Source: Ahrensia sp. R2A130 (GTDB lineage: Bacteria; Pseudomonadota; Alphaproteobacteria; Rhizobiales; Rhizobiaceae). From it: a DNA stretch of 64,000 nt. This document shows, piece by piece, positions 18,743 to 28,601 of this stretch. The notes under the pieces were generated by a model. That model was given only the letters and a program-made list of their open reading frames with translations, was not told where the DNA came from and made no database searches. Made by a program: the position numbers and the translations under genes. Numbering within the stretch: the first letter of the stretch is position 1; each line of letters starts with the position of its first letter. The stretch spans positions 1 through 64,000 of the forward strand of contig NZ_AEEB01000001.1 of the NCBI RefSeq assembly GCF_000179775.1, given 5' to 3'.

Positions 18743-20350
18743 ATGGCCGATCACTCTTCACGACGCGATTTTCTTAAAATGGGTGCAGCCGGTGCATCCA
18801 TTCTGCCGTTTTTGCGCTCCATGCCGGCTGCGGCCCAGGGTGCGGACACGCTGGTTGTCGTCATCGGCCAAACCATCAATTCGCTCGATCTTCACCGCAC
18901 GGGCACCAGCCGCGCCGCTTATCAAGTGGGGATCAACTGCTACGACCGCCTGTTGTCCTTCGGCACGAAGGAAGCGCCCGGCGGCGGCCTGTCCTATGAC
19001 TACACGACCATCGTTCCCGAGCTTGCCGAAAGCTGGACGGAGTCCGATGACCGCATGACGCTTACGTTCAAGCTCAAACCCAATGCGACCTTCTGGGACG
19101 GGCGCAAGGTCACCGCAGAGGATGTGAAGTGGTCCTTCGACCGCGCCGTCTCCGTGGGCGGTTTTCCCAGTGTCCAGATGAAGGCCGGTGGGCTGGAACG
19201 CCCCGAGCAGTTCATCGCGGTCGATGAGGAGACATTCGTCATCAAGCTGGACCGTGCGTCGAAGCTGACGATCCCCGATCTGGCGGTGCCGGTGCCGTTC
19301 GTCATTAACGCTGCCGAGGTTAAGGCGAACGCTGCCGAAGACGATCCGTGGGGTCTCGAATATCTGCACACCACGCCTGCGGGTTCCGGTGCCTATAAGG
19401 TCGCGCGGTGGACGCCGGGCGAGCAGCTCGTCTACGAGCGCAACGACGACTGGGTGGGCGGCCCCCTGCCTGCCATCAAGCGTGTGGTCGTTCGTGAAGT
19501 GCCCAGCCCCGCCACGAGACGAGCGCTGGTGGAGCGCGGCGACGTGCAGATGGCATTCGGCATTCCCGACAAGGATGCAGCCGAACTTGCCGACAAGATC
19601 GACGTCTTCTCCACGCCGGTGGAGAACTGCATTCATTGCCTGTGCCCCAACAATTCCTTCGAGCCGTTTCAGGACCCGGATGTGCGCAAGGCCATCGCCT
19701 ACGCCATTCCCTATGAGGACATCTTCCAGACGGCAGCCTATGGCCGTGGCGTGCCGCTATGGGGTGGCAGCGAGCAGATCGACGACATAGCCTGGCCACG
19801 CAAGACGCAGTATTTCACCGATCTCGATAAGGCCCGTGAGCATATGGCAAAGTCGAAATATGCCGATGGCTTCGAGGTACCGCTGTCGATCAGCCTCGAC
19901 CTTGCATCGTGGATGGAGCCGACGGCGCTGCTCGTGCAGGAGGCGCTCGGCAAGATCGGCATCACCGTGGAAATCGAGAAGATCCCCGGCGCCAACTGGC
20001 GCACCGCAGTGCTGGTGGAGAAGCGCTTGCCGCTTCATCTGGAGAATTTCGGCGGCTGGCTCAACACGCCGGACTACTACTTCTTCTGGGCCTATCAGGA
20101 CGGGCACCTGTTCAACTCCTCCAACTATCGCAACGAGGAGGTCGAGGAGCTGGTGAACGCCACGTTGCACATGCCGATGGACGATCCCGAATACGCGCCG
20201 AAGATCAAACGCATGTTCGAAATCGTTCTCGAAGACCTGCCGCGCATCCCGCTCTATCAGCCGGCCCTCAACGTGGCGGCCAATGGTGTGGAAGGCTACG
20301 AGTTCTGGTTCCACCGACAGCTGGACGTTCGCCCGCTGAAGGCCGTGTAG
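18743..20350 (+). CDS. dipeptide/oligopeptide-type ABC substrate-binding protein (SBP_bac_5)
   Basis: A 535-residue family-5 binding protein. A Tat signal (SSRRDFLKMGAAGASILPF, cleavage near AAAQG) precedes the typical SBP_bac_5 order: VPELAESWTESDDRMTLTFK, FWDGRKVTAEDVKWSFDRAV and VRKAIAYAIPYEDI. The ATG at 18743 follows a purine-rich site; earlier codons do not read as protein. Family members bind peptides, nickel, sugars or amides. With allophanate hydrolase downstream, the ligand may be a ureide or a longer urea condensate. It is the first gene of the plus-strand operon. Confidence 0.92.
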   Translation: MADHSSRRDFLKMGAAGASILPFLRSMPAAAQGADTLVVVIGQTINSLDLHRTGTSRAAYQVGINCYDRLLSFGTKEAPGGGLSYDYTTIVPELAESWTESDDRMTLTFKLKPNATFWDGRKVTAEDVKWSFDRAVSVGGFPSVQMKAGGLERPEQFIAVDEETFVIKLDRASKLTIPDLAVPVPFVINAAEVKANAAEDDPWGLEYLHTTPAGSGAYKVARWTPGEQLVYERNDDWVGGPLPAIKRVVVREVPSPATRRALVERGDVQMAFGIPDKDAAELADKIDVFSTPVENCIHCLCPNNSFEPFQDPDVRKAIAYAIPYEDIFQTAAYGRGVPLWGGSEQIDDIAWPRKTQYFTDLDKAREHMAKSKYADGFEVPLSISLDLASWMEPTALLVQEALGKIGITVEIEKIPGANWRTAVLVEKRLPLHLENFGGWLNTPDYYFFWAYQDGHLFNSSNYRNEEVEELVNATLHMPMDDPEYAPKIKRMFEIVLEDLPRIPLYQPALNVAANGVEGYEFWFHRQLDVRPLKAV

Positions 20351-20353
20351 ACC

Positions 20354-21388
20354 TTGCTGTCCAAGTCACCAAAGCTGCGCGCAGTGTTGTTTCGCTGCGC
20401 GCAATCCATTCCGGTGGTCATCGGCGTGGTCATCATCAGCTTTCTGCTGACGCGGGCCTTGCCCGGTGATCCTGCCGTCTATTTCGCAGGCGTGGCCGCC
20501 GATGAAGCGTCGATCGAACAGACCCGCATCGAGATGGGCCTCGACAAACCGCTGGTGCAGCAATTCTTCGTTTATGTAGGCGATCTTCTGCGCGGTGATC
20601 TTGGACAGTCTCTGTCAAGCGGACAAGCGGTGGCGACCGATCTGGCGAACCGTCTGCCTGCCTCGCTGGAACTGACGTTGACCGCTCTCATCCTCGCCTG
20701 TGCGATTGCCATACCGCTGGGTATCCTGGCCGCGACCCGGCCCGGCACATGGGTCGATCATCTGTGCCGTGTCGTGGTGACGGCGGGGGTGTCACTGCCG
20801 ACATTCTTCACCGGCATCCTGCTGATCTACATTTTCTACTACCTGCTGGGCATAGCGCCATCGCCGCTGGGGCGGCTCGATTTCATCTATCTCGACCCGG
20901 ACCACGTCACGGGCTTCTACCTCATCGACGCAGCCTTGATGGGCGATTGGGAAACGTGGCGCGGGGCCGCCAAGCAATTGATGCTGCCGGCCATCACGCT
21001 GGCCCTGTTCACCCTGGCCCCGATCGCGCGCATGACACGGGCCTCGATGTTGACCGCCCTGTCGTCGGATTTCATCCGCACCGCGCGGGCGGCGGGACTG
21101 TCCAGCCGCAAGGTTCTTTACGGATACGCTCTGCGAAATGCCTTGCTGCCCGTGGTCACCACGCTCGGCATGGTCTTCTCCTTCGCACTGGGTGCCAACG
21201 TGCTGGTGGAGAAGGTGTTCGCATGGCCCGGCATCGGTTCCTATGCGGTGGAAGCGCTGGTGGTCTCCGACTATGCAGCCGTGCAGGGTTTCGTTCTTGC
21301 AATGGCACTGCTGTTCGTCGCACTGAATCTCGTCATCGATCTGCTTTACGCGGTCATCGACCCGCGCATTGGGTTCACGGCGCAATGA
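20354..21388 (+). CDS. DppB-type ABC transporter permease
   Basis: A 344-residue inner-membrane permease of the peptide/nickel class. The N-terminal helix VVIGVVIISFLLTRALPGDP is typical of DppB, and the EAA loop reads FIRTARAAGLSSRKVLYGYALRNALLP. The TTG start at 20354 lies 3 bases after the binding-protein stop, suggesting translational coupling. No better start is visible. It forms the channel with the next permease. Confidence 0.92.
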   Translation: MLSKSPKLRAVLFRCAQSIPVVIGVVIISFLLTRALPGDPAVYFAGVAADEASIEQTRIEMGLDKPLVQQFFVYVGDLLRGDLGQSLSSGQAVATDLANRLPASLELTLTALILACAIAIPLGILAATRPGTWVDHLCRVVVTAGVSLPTFFTGILLIYIFYYLLGIAPSPLGRLDFIYLDPDHVTGFYLIDAALMGDWETWRGAAKQLMLPAITLALFTLAPIARMTRASMLTALSSDFIRTARAAGLSSRKVLYGYALRNALLPVVTTLGMVFSFALGANVLVEKVFAWPGIGSYAVEALVVSDYAAVQGFVLAMALLFVALNLVIDLLYAVIDPRIGFTAQ

Positions 21389-22347
21389 GCGATGTGAGCG
21401 CCGATCACGTCGGGACGGGTGCGCCGCGTCTGCCGACCGAGAACGCACCCGCCATTGCGTTGGCACCTGTCGAACCCATTGCCACCGAAGGGCCGCAGCA
21501 GACGTCGGGCACGTTCGATCACCTCATCTATGTCTTGAAGGCCAACCCGGTCACGCTGTTCGCCTTCATCATGTTCGGCCTGCTGATCGTGTCAGCTGTG
21601 TTCGGCCCGTCTCTCGTTCCCTACGATCCGCTGCAAACCAACGCGGCCAACGCACTTCAACCGCCGTCATGGGCGCACTGGTTCGGCACCGACAACGTGG
21701 GACGCGACGTGTTCAGCCGCGTGATCGTCGCCACCAGGCTGGACCTGTCGATCTCGGTCGCGGCGGTGGCACTGTCCTTCGTCGTAGGCTCTGCGCTCGG
21801 CGGGATCGCCGGTTATTGGGGCGGTTGGATCGACAGCGTGCTCAACCGTTTTCTCGACACGATCATGGCCTTCCCGCTTTTCGTGCTGGCCATGGGCATC
21901 GTGGCTGCGCTCGGCAACACGATCGAGAACATCATCTACGCCACCGCCATCATCAACATGCCCTTCTACGCACGCCTCGTGCGGGCGGAGGTGAACATCC
22001 GCCGCGATGCGGGCTTTGCACGGGCTGCAAAACTTGCGGGCAATTCCGACCTGCGGGTGCTGGCATTCCACATCTTTCCCAACGCGCTGCCACCGATGAT
22101 GGTGCAGGTCTCGCTCAATCTGGGTTGGGCGATCCTGAATGCTGCCGGCCTGTCCTTCATCGGGCTGGGCGTGCGGCCGCCAACACCTGAATGGGGCATC
22201 ATGGTTGCGGAGGGTGCGAATTTCATCGTGTCGGGCGAATGGTGGCTGGCGGTTTTTCCGGGCCTGTGGCTGATGATCGCCGTCTTCACTTTCAACCTGC
22301 TGGGTGACGGGCTGCGCGACATCGTCGACCCCCGCAAACGGACCTGA
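21385..22347 (+). CDS. DppC-type ABC transporter permease
   Basis: A 320-residue permease. The ATG at 21385 overlaps the previous stop (ATGA). DppC features are WFGTDNVGRDVFSRVIVATR, the EAA loop RRDAGFARAAKLAGNSDLRVLAFHIFPN and the C-terminal GDGLRDIVDPRKR. A ~45-residue polar N-terminal extension precedes the first membrane helix, longer than usual. Confidence 0.92.
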   Translation: MSDVSADHVGTGAPRLPTENAPAIALAPVEPIATEGPQQTSGTFDHLIYVLKANPVTLFAFIMFGLLIVSAVFGPSLVPYDPLQTNAANALQPPSWAHWFGTDNVGRDVFSRVIVATRLDLSISVAAVALSFVVGSALGGIAGYWGGWIDSVLNRFLDTIMAFPLFVLAMGIVAALGNTIENIIYATAIINMPFYARLVRAEVNIRRDAGFARAAKLAGNSDLRVLAFHIFPNALPPMMVQVSLNLGWAILNAAGLSFIGLGVRPPTPEWGIMVAEGANFIVSGEWWLAVFPGLWLMIAVFTFNLLGDGLRDIVDPRKRT

Positions 22348-22352
22348 CCGCG

Positions 22353-23987
22353 ATGTTGAGCGTGAAGGATCTTGCCGTGTCGTTTCAGACCCGCAGGGGC
22401 GCGGTGGATGCCGTGCGCGGCGTCAGCTTCGATGTGGCGAAGGGTGAAATTCTGGGCGTCGTCGGCGAAAGTGGTTCAGGCAAATCCGTTACCTCCTATG
22501 CGTTGATGCGCATTCTCGACGCCGGTGGCACAATAACGGCGGGAGACGCGGTCTACTCTGGCATCGATCTGCGCCGCGCGAGCGAACGCGACATGCGCGA
22601 TGTCCGCGGGCGCGAAATTTCTATGATCTTCCAGAACCCGCGCGCCGCGCTCAACCCGATCCGCAAGGTGGGGCAGCAGATCGAGGACGTGTTGCGCCAC
22701 CACGCGACGGCCACACGATACGATGCTCGCGCCAAGGCCATCGCCGCCTTGGAGGCCGTGCGGATCAACGATGCCGAAGCGCGCTACGATGCCTATCCGT
22801 TCGAGCTGTCCGGCGGCATGTGCCAGCGCATCGTCTGCGCCATCGCGCTCGCCTGCGACCCTCGGCTTCTGATCGCGGACGAACCCACCACGGGCCTCGA
22901 CATCACCACCCAGAAAGCGGTGATGGATCTGGTCCGCGACCTCATCCGCGAACGCAATATGAGCAGCATTCTCATCACCCATGATCTGGGCTTGGCCGCG
23001 CAATATTGCGACCGGATGATCGTGATGAAGGACGGTGTCATCGTCGAGCAAGGCGCGCCGGACGCTATCTTCGCCGATCCCCAGCACCCCTACAGCCGCA
23101 AGCTGGTCGACGCGACGCCGCGGATTGGCGAAAGCATCCGCAACCTGTTGCCGGTCGAGGACCGCACCGAAGAAACGCAGGCGGTGGTGAGCGACGAGGT
23201 TCTTGTCGATGTGCGCGATCTGAAGAAGACATATCAGGGCAAATCCGGACTGGTGCACGCGCTCAAGGGCGTCTCCTTTAAAGTGCGGAAGGGCGAGAGC
23301 GTCGGGCTGGTCGGCGAGAGCGGTTGCGGCAAGTCCACCACGTCGGAAATTCTTGTGCGCCTGATGGATGCAACCGCGGGCGAAATCATCTTCGACGGCA
23401 CCGATATCGCAGCTGTGCCCGCGCGCGACTTTTCCAGAGACCCGCGCAGAAGCGACATTCAGATGGTGTTCCAGGATGCCACCGACAGCCTGAACCCACG
23501 CCACACCGCGCGTCAGACTATAGCCGAACCCTTGCGTCGGTTGGGCAAAGTTTCGAGAGCCAAGCTTGCTGCCCGTATCGAGGAACTGGCGTCGCTGGTC
23601 GGTCTGCCTGCTGCGCTGTTGGACCGCTTTCCCCACCAGCTATCGGGCGGGCAGAAGGCGCGTGTCGGCATCGCGCGCGCCATCGCGCTGGAGCCGAAAT
23701 TCCTGATCCTCGATGAGCCGACGGCGGCTCTCGACGTGTCTATTCAAGCGGTGGTGCTGAACCTGCTGGTCGACCTGCGCGCAAAGCTCGGCATGACCTA
23801 TCTCTTCGTCAGCCACGATCTTTACGTCGTGCGTCTGCTGTGCAGCCACGTCATCGTCATGAAGGATGGTGAGATCGTGGAGCAGGGCCCCACGGAAGAG
23901 GTCATGACGAACCCTGCAAGCGACTACACGCGCAATCTGTTGGCGGCTGCACCTCAGCCGCCGGCCCGTCGTCTCCCCGCTGCCTGA
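22353..23987 (+). CDS. dipeptide-type ABC transporter ATPase, DppD-DppF fusion
   Basis: A 544-residue protein with two ABC domains in tandem. The first has GESGSGKSVTSY, LSGGMCQRI and LLIADEPTTGLD; the second has GESGCGKSTTSE, LSGGQKARVGIARA and [12 protein letters not shown]. This fuses the two ATPases that are usually separate (DppD and DppF), as in GsiA/YejF-type systems. It starts 5 bases after the permease stop and completes the importer. Confidence 0.92.
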   Translation: MLSVKDLAVSFQTRRGAVDAVRGVSFDVAKGEILGVVGESGSGKSVTSYALMRILDAGGTITAGDAVYSGIDLRRASERDMRDVRGREISMIFQNPRAALNPIRKVGQQIEDVLRHHATATRYDARAKAIAALEAVRINDAEARYDAYPFELSGGMCQRIVCAIALACDPRLLIADEPTTGLDITTQKAVMDLVRDLIRERNMSSILITHDLGLAAQYCDRMIVMKDGVIVEQGAPDAIFADPQHPYSRKLVDATPRIGESIRNLLPVEDRTEETQAVVSDEVLVDVRDLKKTYQGKSGLVHALKGVSFKVRKGESVGLVGESGCGKSTTSEILVRLMDATAGEIIFDGTDIAAVPARDFSRDPRRSDIQMVFQDATDSLNPRHTARQTIAEPLRRLGKVSRAKLAARIEELASLVGLPAALLDRFPHQLSGGQKARVGIARAIALEPKFLILDEPTAALDVSIQAVVLNLLVDLRAKLGMTYLFVSHDLYVVRLLCSHVIVMKDGEIVEQGPTEEVMTNPASDYTRNLLAAAPQPPARRLPAA

Positions 23988-24034
23988 CACATCCCCGACC
24001 CCCGCCCGATTTCACGAAAACCACGGAGCCTTCC

Positions 24035-25837
24035 ATGCTGGACCAACTGCCCTTCGACCGCGCCTCGTTGCGCAAGGCCTATGCCGGTGGCACCCGGCCC
24101 GCCGATGTGGTGGACGAAATATTCGCACGATTGGATGCCGTGAACGATCCCGGTATTTTCATCCACCTGTGCGACCGCGACCGGCTGAAGGACGAAGCTG
24201 AAGCGCTGGGCAACTGCGATCCGGACCTGCCGCTGTGGGGCATACCATTCGCGGTGAAGGACAATATCGACGTCGGCGGGATCGAGACGACAGCGGGCTG
24301 CCCCGCCTATGCATATACGCCGCATGAAGACGCCTTCGTGGTTGCCCGGTTGCGGGCCGCGGGTGCGTTGATGATCGGCAAGACCAATCTCGACCAGTTC
24401 GCCACAGGGCTCGTGGGTGTTCGCACGCCTTATGGTGCGCCGCTCAATTCCATCGATCCTGCGATCGTCCCGGGTGGATCGTCCGGCGGGTCCGGCGTCG
24501 TGGTAGGGCACGGCATCGCGACATTCGCGCTCGGCACGGATACGGCAGGCTCAGGCCGTGTGCCGGCAGCGCTCAACAACATCGTGGGGCTGAAGCCGAC
24601 GCTGGGCGCGCTGTCGGCCATCGGCGTCGTTCCCGCCTGTCGGACGCTGGATACGGTGTCGATCTTCGCACTGACGGTGGACGACGCCTACGCGGCCTTC
24701 CAGGTCGCTTGCGCCTATGATGAAGCCGACTCCTATTCTAAGCCTATTGTTGCTCCCGATCTATCGGCCCCGGCACCGAACTTGCGCATTGCGATTCCCG
24801 ATGATGCGTCCATCGAGTTCTTCGGCGATGATGTGCAGCAAGCCGCATTTGCCCGCGATGTCGAGCGGCTGGCGCAGGATGGCGCGACCATCCAGCGCTT
24901 CGATTTCGAGCCATTGTTCGCCATCGCCCGCATGTTGTATCAGGGCGCTTGGGTGGCAGAGCGCTACACCGTGATCGAGAACCTGCTGAACGAGACGCCC
25001 GACGCCGTGCATCCCGTCACGCGCGGTATCATCGGGGCGGCTGAGGGCATGACGGCGGCCGATGCGTTTCGCGGTTTCTACCAGCTGTCCGATCTGAAAC
25101 GCGCAGCGCAGCCGATCCTGGACGGTTGCGACATGCTCTGCGTTCCCACAATCCCGACATTCTACAGCGTCGCGGACCTCGAAGCCGATCCCGTGACGCC
25201 CAACAACAATTTCGGCACATACACCAACTTTGTGAACCTGCTCGACATGTGTGGCATTGCCGTGCCCACCGAAGCGCGGAGCGATGGTCGCCCCGGCAGC
25301 ATAACGCTGCTCGCCGCGGCTGGACGGGACGCTGATGTGGCATCGCTGGCACGATCGTTCGAGCGCGATACGACCCGCAATCTGGGGGCGACCAAGCACC
25401 CGGTGCCACAGCCGCAAGACCTACCTGCGGTTGCTGCCGACACGATGGAGATCGCCGTATGCGGTGCTCACATGTCGGGACTTCCGCTCAACTGGCAGTT
25501 GACGGATCGCGGGGCGACCTTCCTGCGAACGGTCAAAACGGCGGCGGTCTATGGCTTCTACGCCTTGTCGGGCGACGGACCGGCGCGGCCCGGTCTGGTT
25601 CGGGATACGGATGTGGGCGCGGCCATCGATCTGGAAATCTGGGCGCTGCCCGAACACGAATTCGGATCGTTCATGGCCGGTATTCCTAGCCCGCTTGGTA
25701 TCGGCACGATCGAACTTTCGGACGGAGGGACGGTCAAAGGTTTCCTTTGTGAAGCCAGCGGCACGGAAGGGGCGCAGGACATCTCGCAGCTGGGAGACTG
25801 GCGAACCTATCTGGCAAAGATCGAAGCCGCTGCATGA
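24035..25837 (+). CDS. atzF: allophanate hydrolase
   Basis: A 600-residue protein: an amidase-signature domain (residues ~1-450) plus the C-terminal ~150-residue domain that marks allophanate hydrolases (AVCGAHMSGLPLNWQL, ALPEHEFGSFMAGIPSPLGIG). The Ser-cisSer-Lys triad is Lys75 (FAVKDN), Ser149 (GGSSGGSG) and Ser173 (DTAGSGRVPAALN), with the same 74/24 spacing as remembered for AtzF. It converts allophanate to ammonia and CO2. No biotin carboxylase (urea carboxylase) gene is nearby, so allophanate presumably comes from BiuH. Confidence 0.93.
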   Translation: MLDQLPFDRASLRKAYAGGTRPADVVDEIFARLDAVNDPGIFIHLCDRDRLKDEAEALGNCDPDLPLWGIPFAVKDNIDVGGIETTAGCPAYAYTPHEDAFVVARLRAAGALMIGKTNLDQFATGLVGVRTPYGAPLNSIDPAIVPGGSSGGSGVVVGHGIATFALGTDTAGSGRVPAALNNIVGLKPTLGALSAIGVVPACRTLDTVSIFALTVDDAYAAFQVACAYDEADSYSKPIVAPDLSAPAPNLRIAIPDDASIEFFGDDVQQAAFARDVERLAQDGATIQRFDFEPLFAIARMLYQGAWVAERYTVIENLLNETPDAVHPVTRGIIGAAEGMTAADAFRGFYQLSDLKRAAQPILDGCDMLCVPTIPTFYSVADLEADPVTPNNNFGTYTNFVNLLDMCGIAVPTEARSDGRPGSITLLAAAGRDADVASLARSFERDTTRNLGATKHPVPQPQDLPAVAADTMEIAVCGAHMSGLPLNWQLTDRGATFLRTVKTAAVYGFYALSGDGPARPGLVRDTDVGAAIDLEIWALPEHEFGSFMAGIPSPLGIGTIELSDGGTVKGFLCEASGTEGAQDISQLGDWRTYLAKIEAAA

Positions 25838-26304
25838 GCGCCGTGGAGGAAAGGTTGGCCGCCATCGGGTTGGAGCTACCGCCCGACTGGGCCCCGCGCG
25901 GTCGGTTTCTGCCCTTTCGCCGCGATGGTTCCACGATCTACCTGTCCGGGCAGATTTGCGAATGGGCCGGTCGCGTCACCCATACCGGCCCCGTAGCGTC
26001 CACCGAAGAAGGTTTATCTGCGGGCCAGGAGGCTGCAAAAGTTTGCGCCTTAAACCTGCTCTACCGGTTGCGAGAGGCGTGCGGGGGCGAGCTCGACCAA
26101 GTGGATTGCGTCTTGAGGCTCGGCGGATTCGTGAACTGCCAACCGGGCTTTGCCGATACGCCTAGGGTCATCGATGGCGCAACGGACGTCTTCATCGCGG
26201 CGTTTGGCAAAGACGGGTGGCACGCACGCACTGCAGTTGGCGTTCGCGGCTTGCCCGGCAACGCCTCTGTGGAGGTCGATGCAGTGGTGAAGCTGCGCGA
26301 CTAG
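25834..26304 (+). CDS. Rid (YjgF/YER057c/UK114) family protein
   Basis: A 156-residue protein of the Rid superfamily: IYLSGQICEWAGRVTHTGPV, GLSAGQEAAKVCALNLL and the C-terminal GLPGNASVEVDAVVKLRD. It overlaps AtzF by 4 bases (ATGA). Archetypal RidA deaminates reactive imines; the catalytic Arg of RidA is not evident here at the usual R-x-A/G context except RTAVGVRGLPG, so the activity may differ. Rid proteins recur in ureide, pyrimidine (RutC) and triazine-related operons, consistent with this context. Confidence 0.88.
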   Translation: MSAVEERLAAIGLELPPDWAPRGRFLPFRRDGSTIYLSGQICEWAGRVTHTGPVASTEEGLSAGQEAAKVCALNLLYRLREACGGELDQVDCVLRLGGFVNCQPGFADTPRVIDGATDVFIAAFGKDGWHARTAVGVRGLPGNASVEVDAVVKLRD

Positions 26305-27512
26305 GAAAGCTTAGGCAGTACCGGAGGGGGTATCGAAGGCGCTTTCTTTTCCAACATTCGGGCGATTGCAAGCAAATGCATATCTTCGCCGGGACGCCCC
26401 GCGAGCATGATCGATCGCGGTCGACCCAGACGGTCCAGCCCCCAGGGCAGGGCGAGCAGTGGGCCGCCGAATACGGTCCAGGGCGTCAACCAATCCTGAA
26501 AGCCGGTGGTCTCTCCAAGAAGGGGCGCACCTTCCGGCACGGCCAGGGTGAGCACGACATCACGGTCGGCGAACCATGCCCAAAATTCTTGTTGCGCATC
26601 GTTCAACCGAGCTCGCGCATCATCATATGCGTCACGCGAAATTTCAGCCCCCTGCTGCAATCCGGTGCGAAACTTCGGTTTCAGCAACCGACCCGAGCGG
26701 CCCTCCAGCAAATCACCATGGTGGAGGAACGCCTCGAAATTCATCACCGTGCGGTGATGGCGTACGATGGTGTCGACATCGACGGGCAACGGACCAGTTT
26801 CATGGTGAGACGAGAGGCTGGCCAGTATCCGAGATGCGTCCTGGAATGCGCTCGACGCATCAATATCGATCGCGGTGAACGCTGGCAGCAGACCGCCGAA
26901 CGTTGCCATACCTTCAACTTCGTCCACGTCCTCCATCTGCCCGGCCATCGCCCGCAAACCACGACCTGCCAAGCCGACCGAACCCGCGATGATTCCGACC
27001 GTATCGAAACTGGGTGCAAGCGGCGTCACGCCATTGCGCGATAGCCACCCGTAAGTGGGTTTCAAGCCGACGACCCCGCAGTAACAAGCCGGTCTGATGA
27101 GCGAACCGGCCGTCTGCGTTCCCAACGCCATATCGACCATTCCGGCTGCAACAGCGGCCCCCGAACCACTGCTGGACCCACCGGGCGTTCGGCGCAAATC
27201 ATGGGGATTGCGGCACTCGGTCGGATCGGTAAACGCGAACTCTGTGGTCGTCGTCTTGCCGATGATCGACGCACCGGCGTCGCGCAACGATGCGACGACA
27301 TCGGCGTCCCGCGCCTTCGGCTCCGCACCAGCGCAAGCCAAACTGCCGTTGCCCGTCGGCAGGCCGACAACATTGATCACGTCCTTTACCCCGACTGTCA
27401 GTCCCGAAAGATCTTCCCCAGTGCCAAGCAGCCTCGCGCGTTCGGAGCGCCACGGAAGTTCAAGGGTGCCGACAAAGGCATGAATCTGCTGCTGCCAAGA
27501 ATTCATCTCCAT
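26301..27512 (-). CDS. amidase-signature hydrolase
   Basis: A 403-residue amidase-signature protein with Lys43 (VGVKDVIN), Ser113 (GGSSSGSG) and Ser137 (QTAGSLIRPA). The spacing 113/137 equals that in AtzF. It lacks the AtzF C-terminal domain. The ATG at 27512 has GGAG 9 bases upstream. It is convergent with the Rid gene and the two stop codons share CTAG. The group includes AtzE/1-carboxybiuret hydrolase, GatA-like and aliphatic amidases; no AtzG-like small partner is visible, so AtzE is not proven. A role in feeding the ureide pathway is an inference from position. Confidence 0.85.
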   Translation of the reverse strand: MEMNSWQQQIHAFVGTLELPWRSERARLLGTGEDLSGLTVGVKDVINVVGLPTGNGSLACAGAEPKARDADVVASLRDAGASIIGKTTTTEFAFTDPTECRNPHDLRRTPGGSSSGSGAAVAAGMVDMALGTQTAGSLIRPACYCGVVGLKPTYGWLSRNGVTPLAPSFDTVGIIAGSVGLAGRGLRAMAGQMEDVDEVEGMATFGGLLPAFTAIDIDASSAFQDASRILASLSSHHETGPLPVDVDTIVRHHRTVMNFEAFLHHGDLLEGRSGRLLKPKFRTGLQQGAEISRDAYDDARARLNDAQQEFWAWFADRDVVLTLAVPEGAPLLGETTGFQDWLTPWTVFGGPLLALPWGLDRLGRPRSIMLAGRPGEDMHLLAIARMLEKKAPSIPPPVLPKLS

Positions 27513-27726
27513 ATGTTCGCGCTCCGGCCCGCATTGATGCAAGGGACGATGTTAAGTTCTGATGCTCAATTCGAGGGGAAACAATGTTGGTGCCGTTATC
27601 GCAGCGAGCGCTAATCCTGGCCGATAGCGGAAATTGACGCTGTTGGTCCGAAAGTCAAAAAGCGGACTTCGGATATTGGCGGAGCCACATCGAGTGTCCG
27701 CCTATAAGCGCTGAGGCCGCCTAGAC

Positions 27727-28494
27727 CTATAATGGAAGTCCTACAGCACGACGGCCATCGTCGTTCTTAATTGAGAAGTCCCCTCCATCGTGAACCCGTG
27801 CTTCATCGCTCAGGAGCCAGATAACGGCTTCGGCTGCCCATTCGGCAGGGATGTGCGCGTCTGCTGCAAGTTTCGACACCGGGTTTATGCCGGATGCTCG
27901 AATTGCTGTCTGAACATGGGTAGCAACGGTGCCCGGCGATAATCCGACGGCACGAATGCCGCTTCCAGCCTCTTCCTTATGGAGGCAACGCGTGAGCATC
28001 AGGAGCGCCGCTTTGGTAGCGCAATAATGCGACCAGCCCTCCAGCGCTGACGTGGCGGCACCTGAGGATATGTTGAGTACGGTGCCGCCGCCGGCCCGCT
28101 TCATAACGGGCAAACAGGCGCGGACCATCTGGAATGCTCCCTTCAGATTGACGTCTACCACTTTGCTCCATTCCAACGGGTCAGCATCTTCGATCCTGGC
28201 GATCGGCTCAATCAGCCCGGCATTGTTGATGAGCGTGTCGATGCTGCCGAACCGCTCGACTGTCTTTTCGATCGCATGTTCGACCGCAGACCAGTTCGCA
28301 ACGTCGCACGGTATGGCGAGCGCTCGTTCTCCCAACGCTTCCGCGATGCGATCGATGTCCGATGTGGTTCGAGCCAAGAGTACAACATTGGCGCCAGCTG
28401 CGTGGAGGCGCCGGGCGCTGGCCTCGCCGATGCCGCGGCTCGCTCCTGTCACGAGGACAGTTCGGCCGGTCAGGTCGATGTGTTCGTTCAGCAT
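27727..28494 (-). CDS. short-chain dehydrogenase/reductase
   Basis: A 255-residue classical SDR: NAD(P)-binding TGASRGIGEASA, NNAGLIEPI, catalytic Ser/Tyr/Lys (SSGAATSALEGWSHYCATKAAL) and SPGTVATHVQ. The start at 28494 is taken because the fold begins there (HIDLTGRTVLVTGAS); the codons upstream are not protein-like. The substrate is unknown. It lies on the same strand as the azoreductase gene, 107 bp downstream of it, possibly in one transcript. Confidence 0.88.
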   Translation of the reverse strand: MLNEHIDLTGRTVLVTGASRGIGEASARRLHAAGANVVLLARTTSDIDRIAEALGERALAIPCDVANWSAVEHAIEKTVERFGSIDTLINNAGLIEPIARIEDADPLEWSKVVDVNLKGAFQMVRACLPVMKRAGGGTVLNISSGAATSALEGWSHYCATKAALLMLTRCLHKEEAGSGIRAVGLSPGTVATHVQTAIRASGINPVSKLAADAHIPAEWAAEAVIWLLSDEARVHDGGDFSIKNDDGRRAVGLPL

Positions 28495-28601
28495 ATTCGG
28501 ATCTTTCAATTGGTCTGGTGTCAGTAGGGATAGGCAGGTGCATCGGCCCGACGCGGAAGCGTCCGGGTGCGACAAGCAGGTGTGTTGTAGGCAAATGCTC
28601 T

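Noticed and set aside
20749..22347. Long alternative frame over the permease genes
   Set aside because: Out-of-frame translation of two obvious permeases; the first half is Arg/Gly/His-rich and non-membrane.
26301..27512. Amidase as AtzE of the cyanuric acid pathway
   Set aside because: No AtzG-like small partner and no cyanuric acid hydrolase (AtzD) gene are visible, so only a general amidase call is supported.
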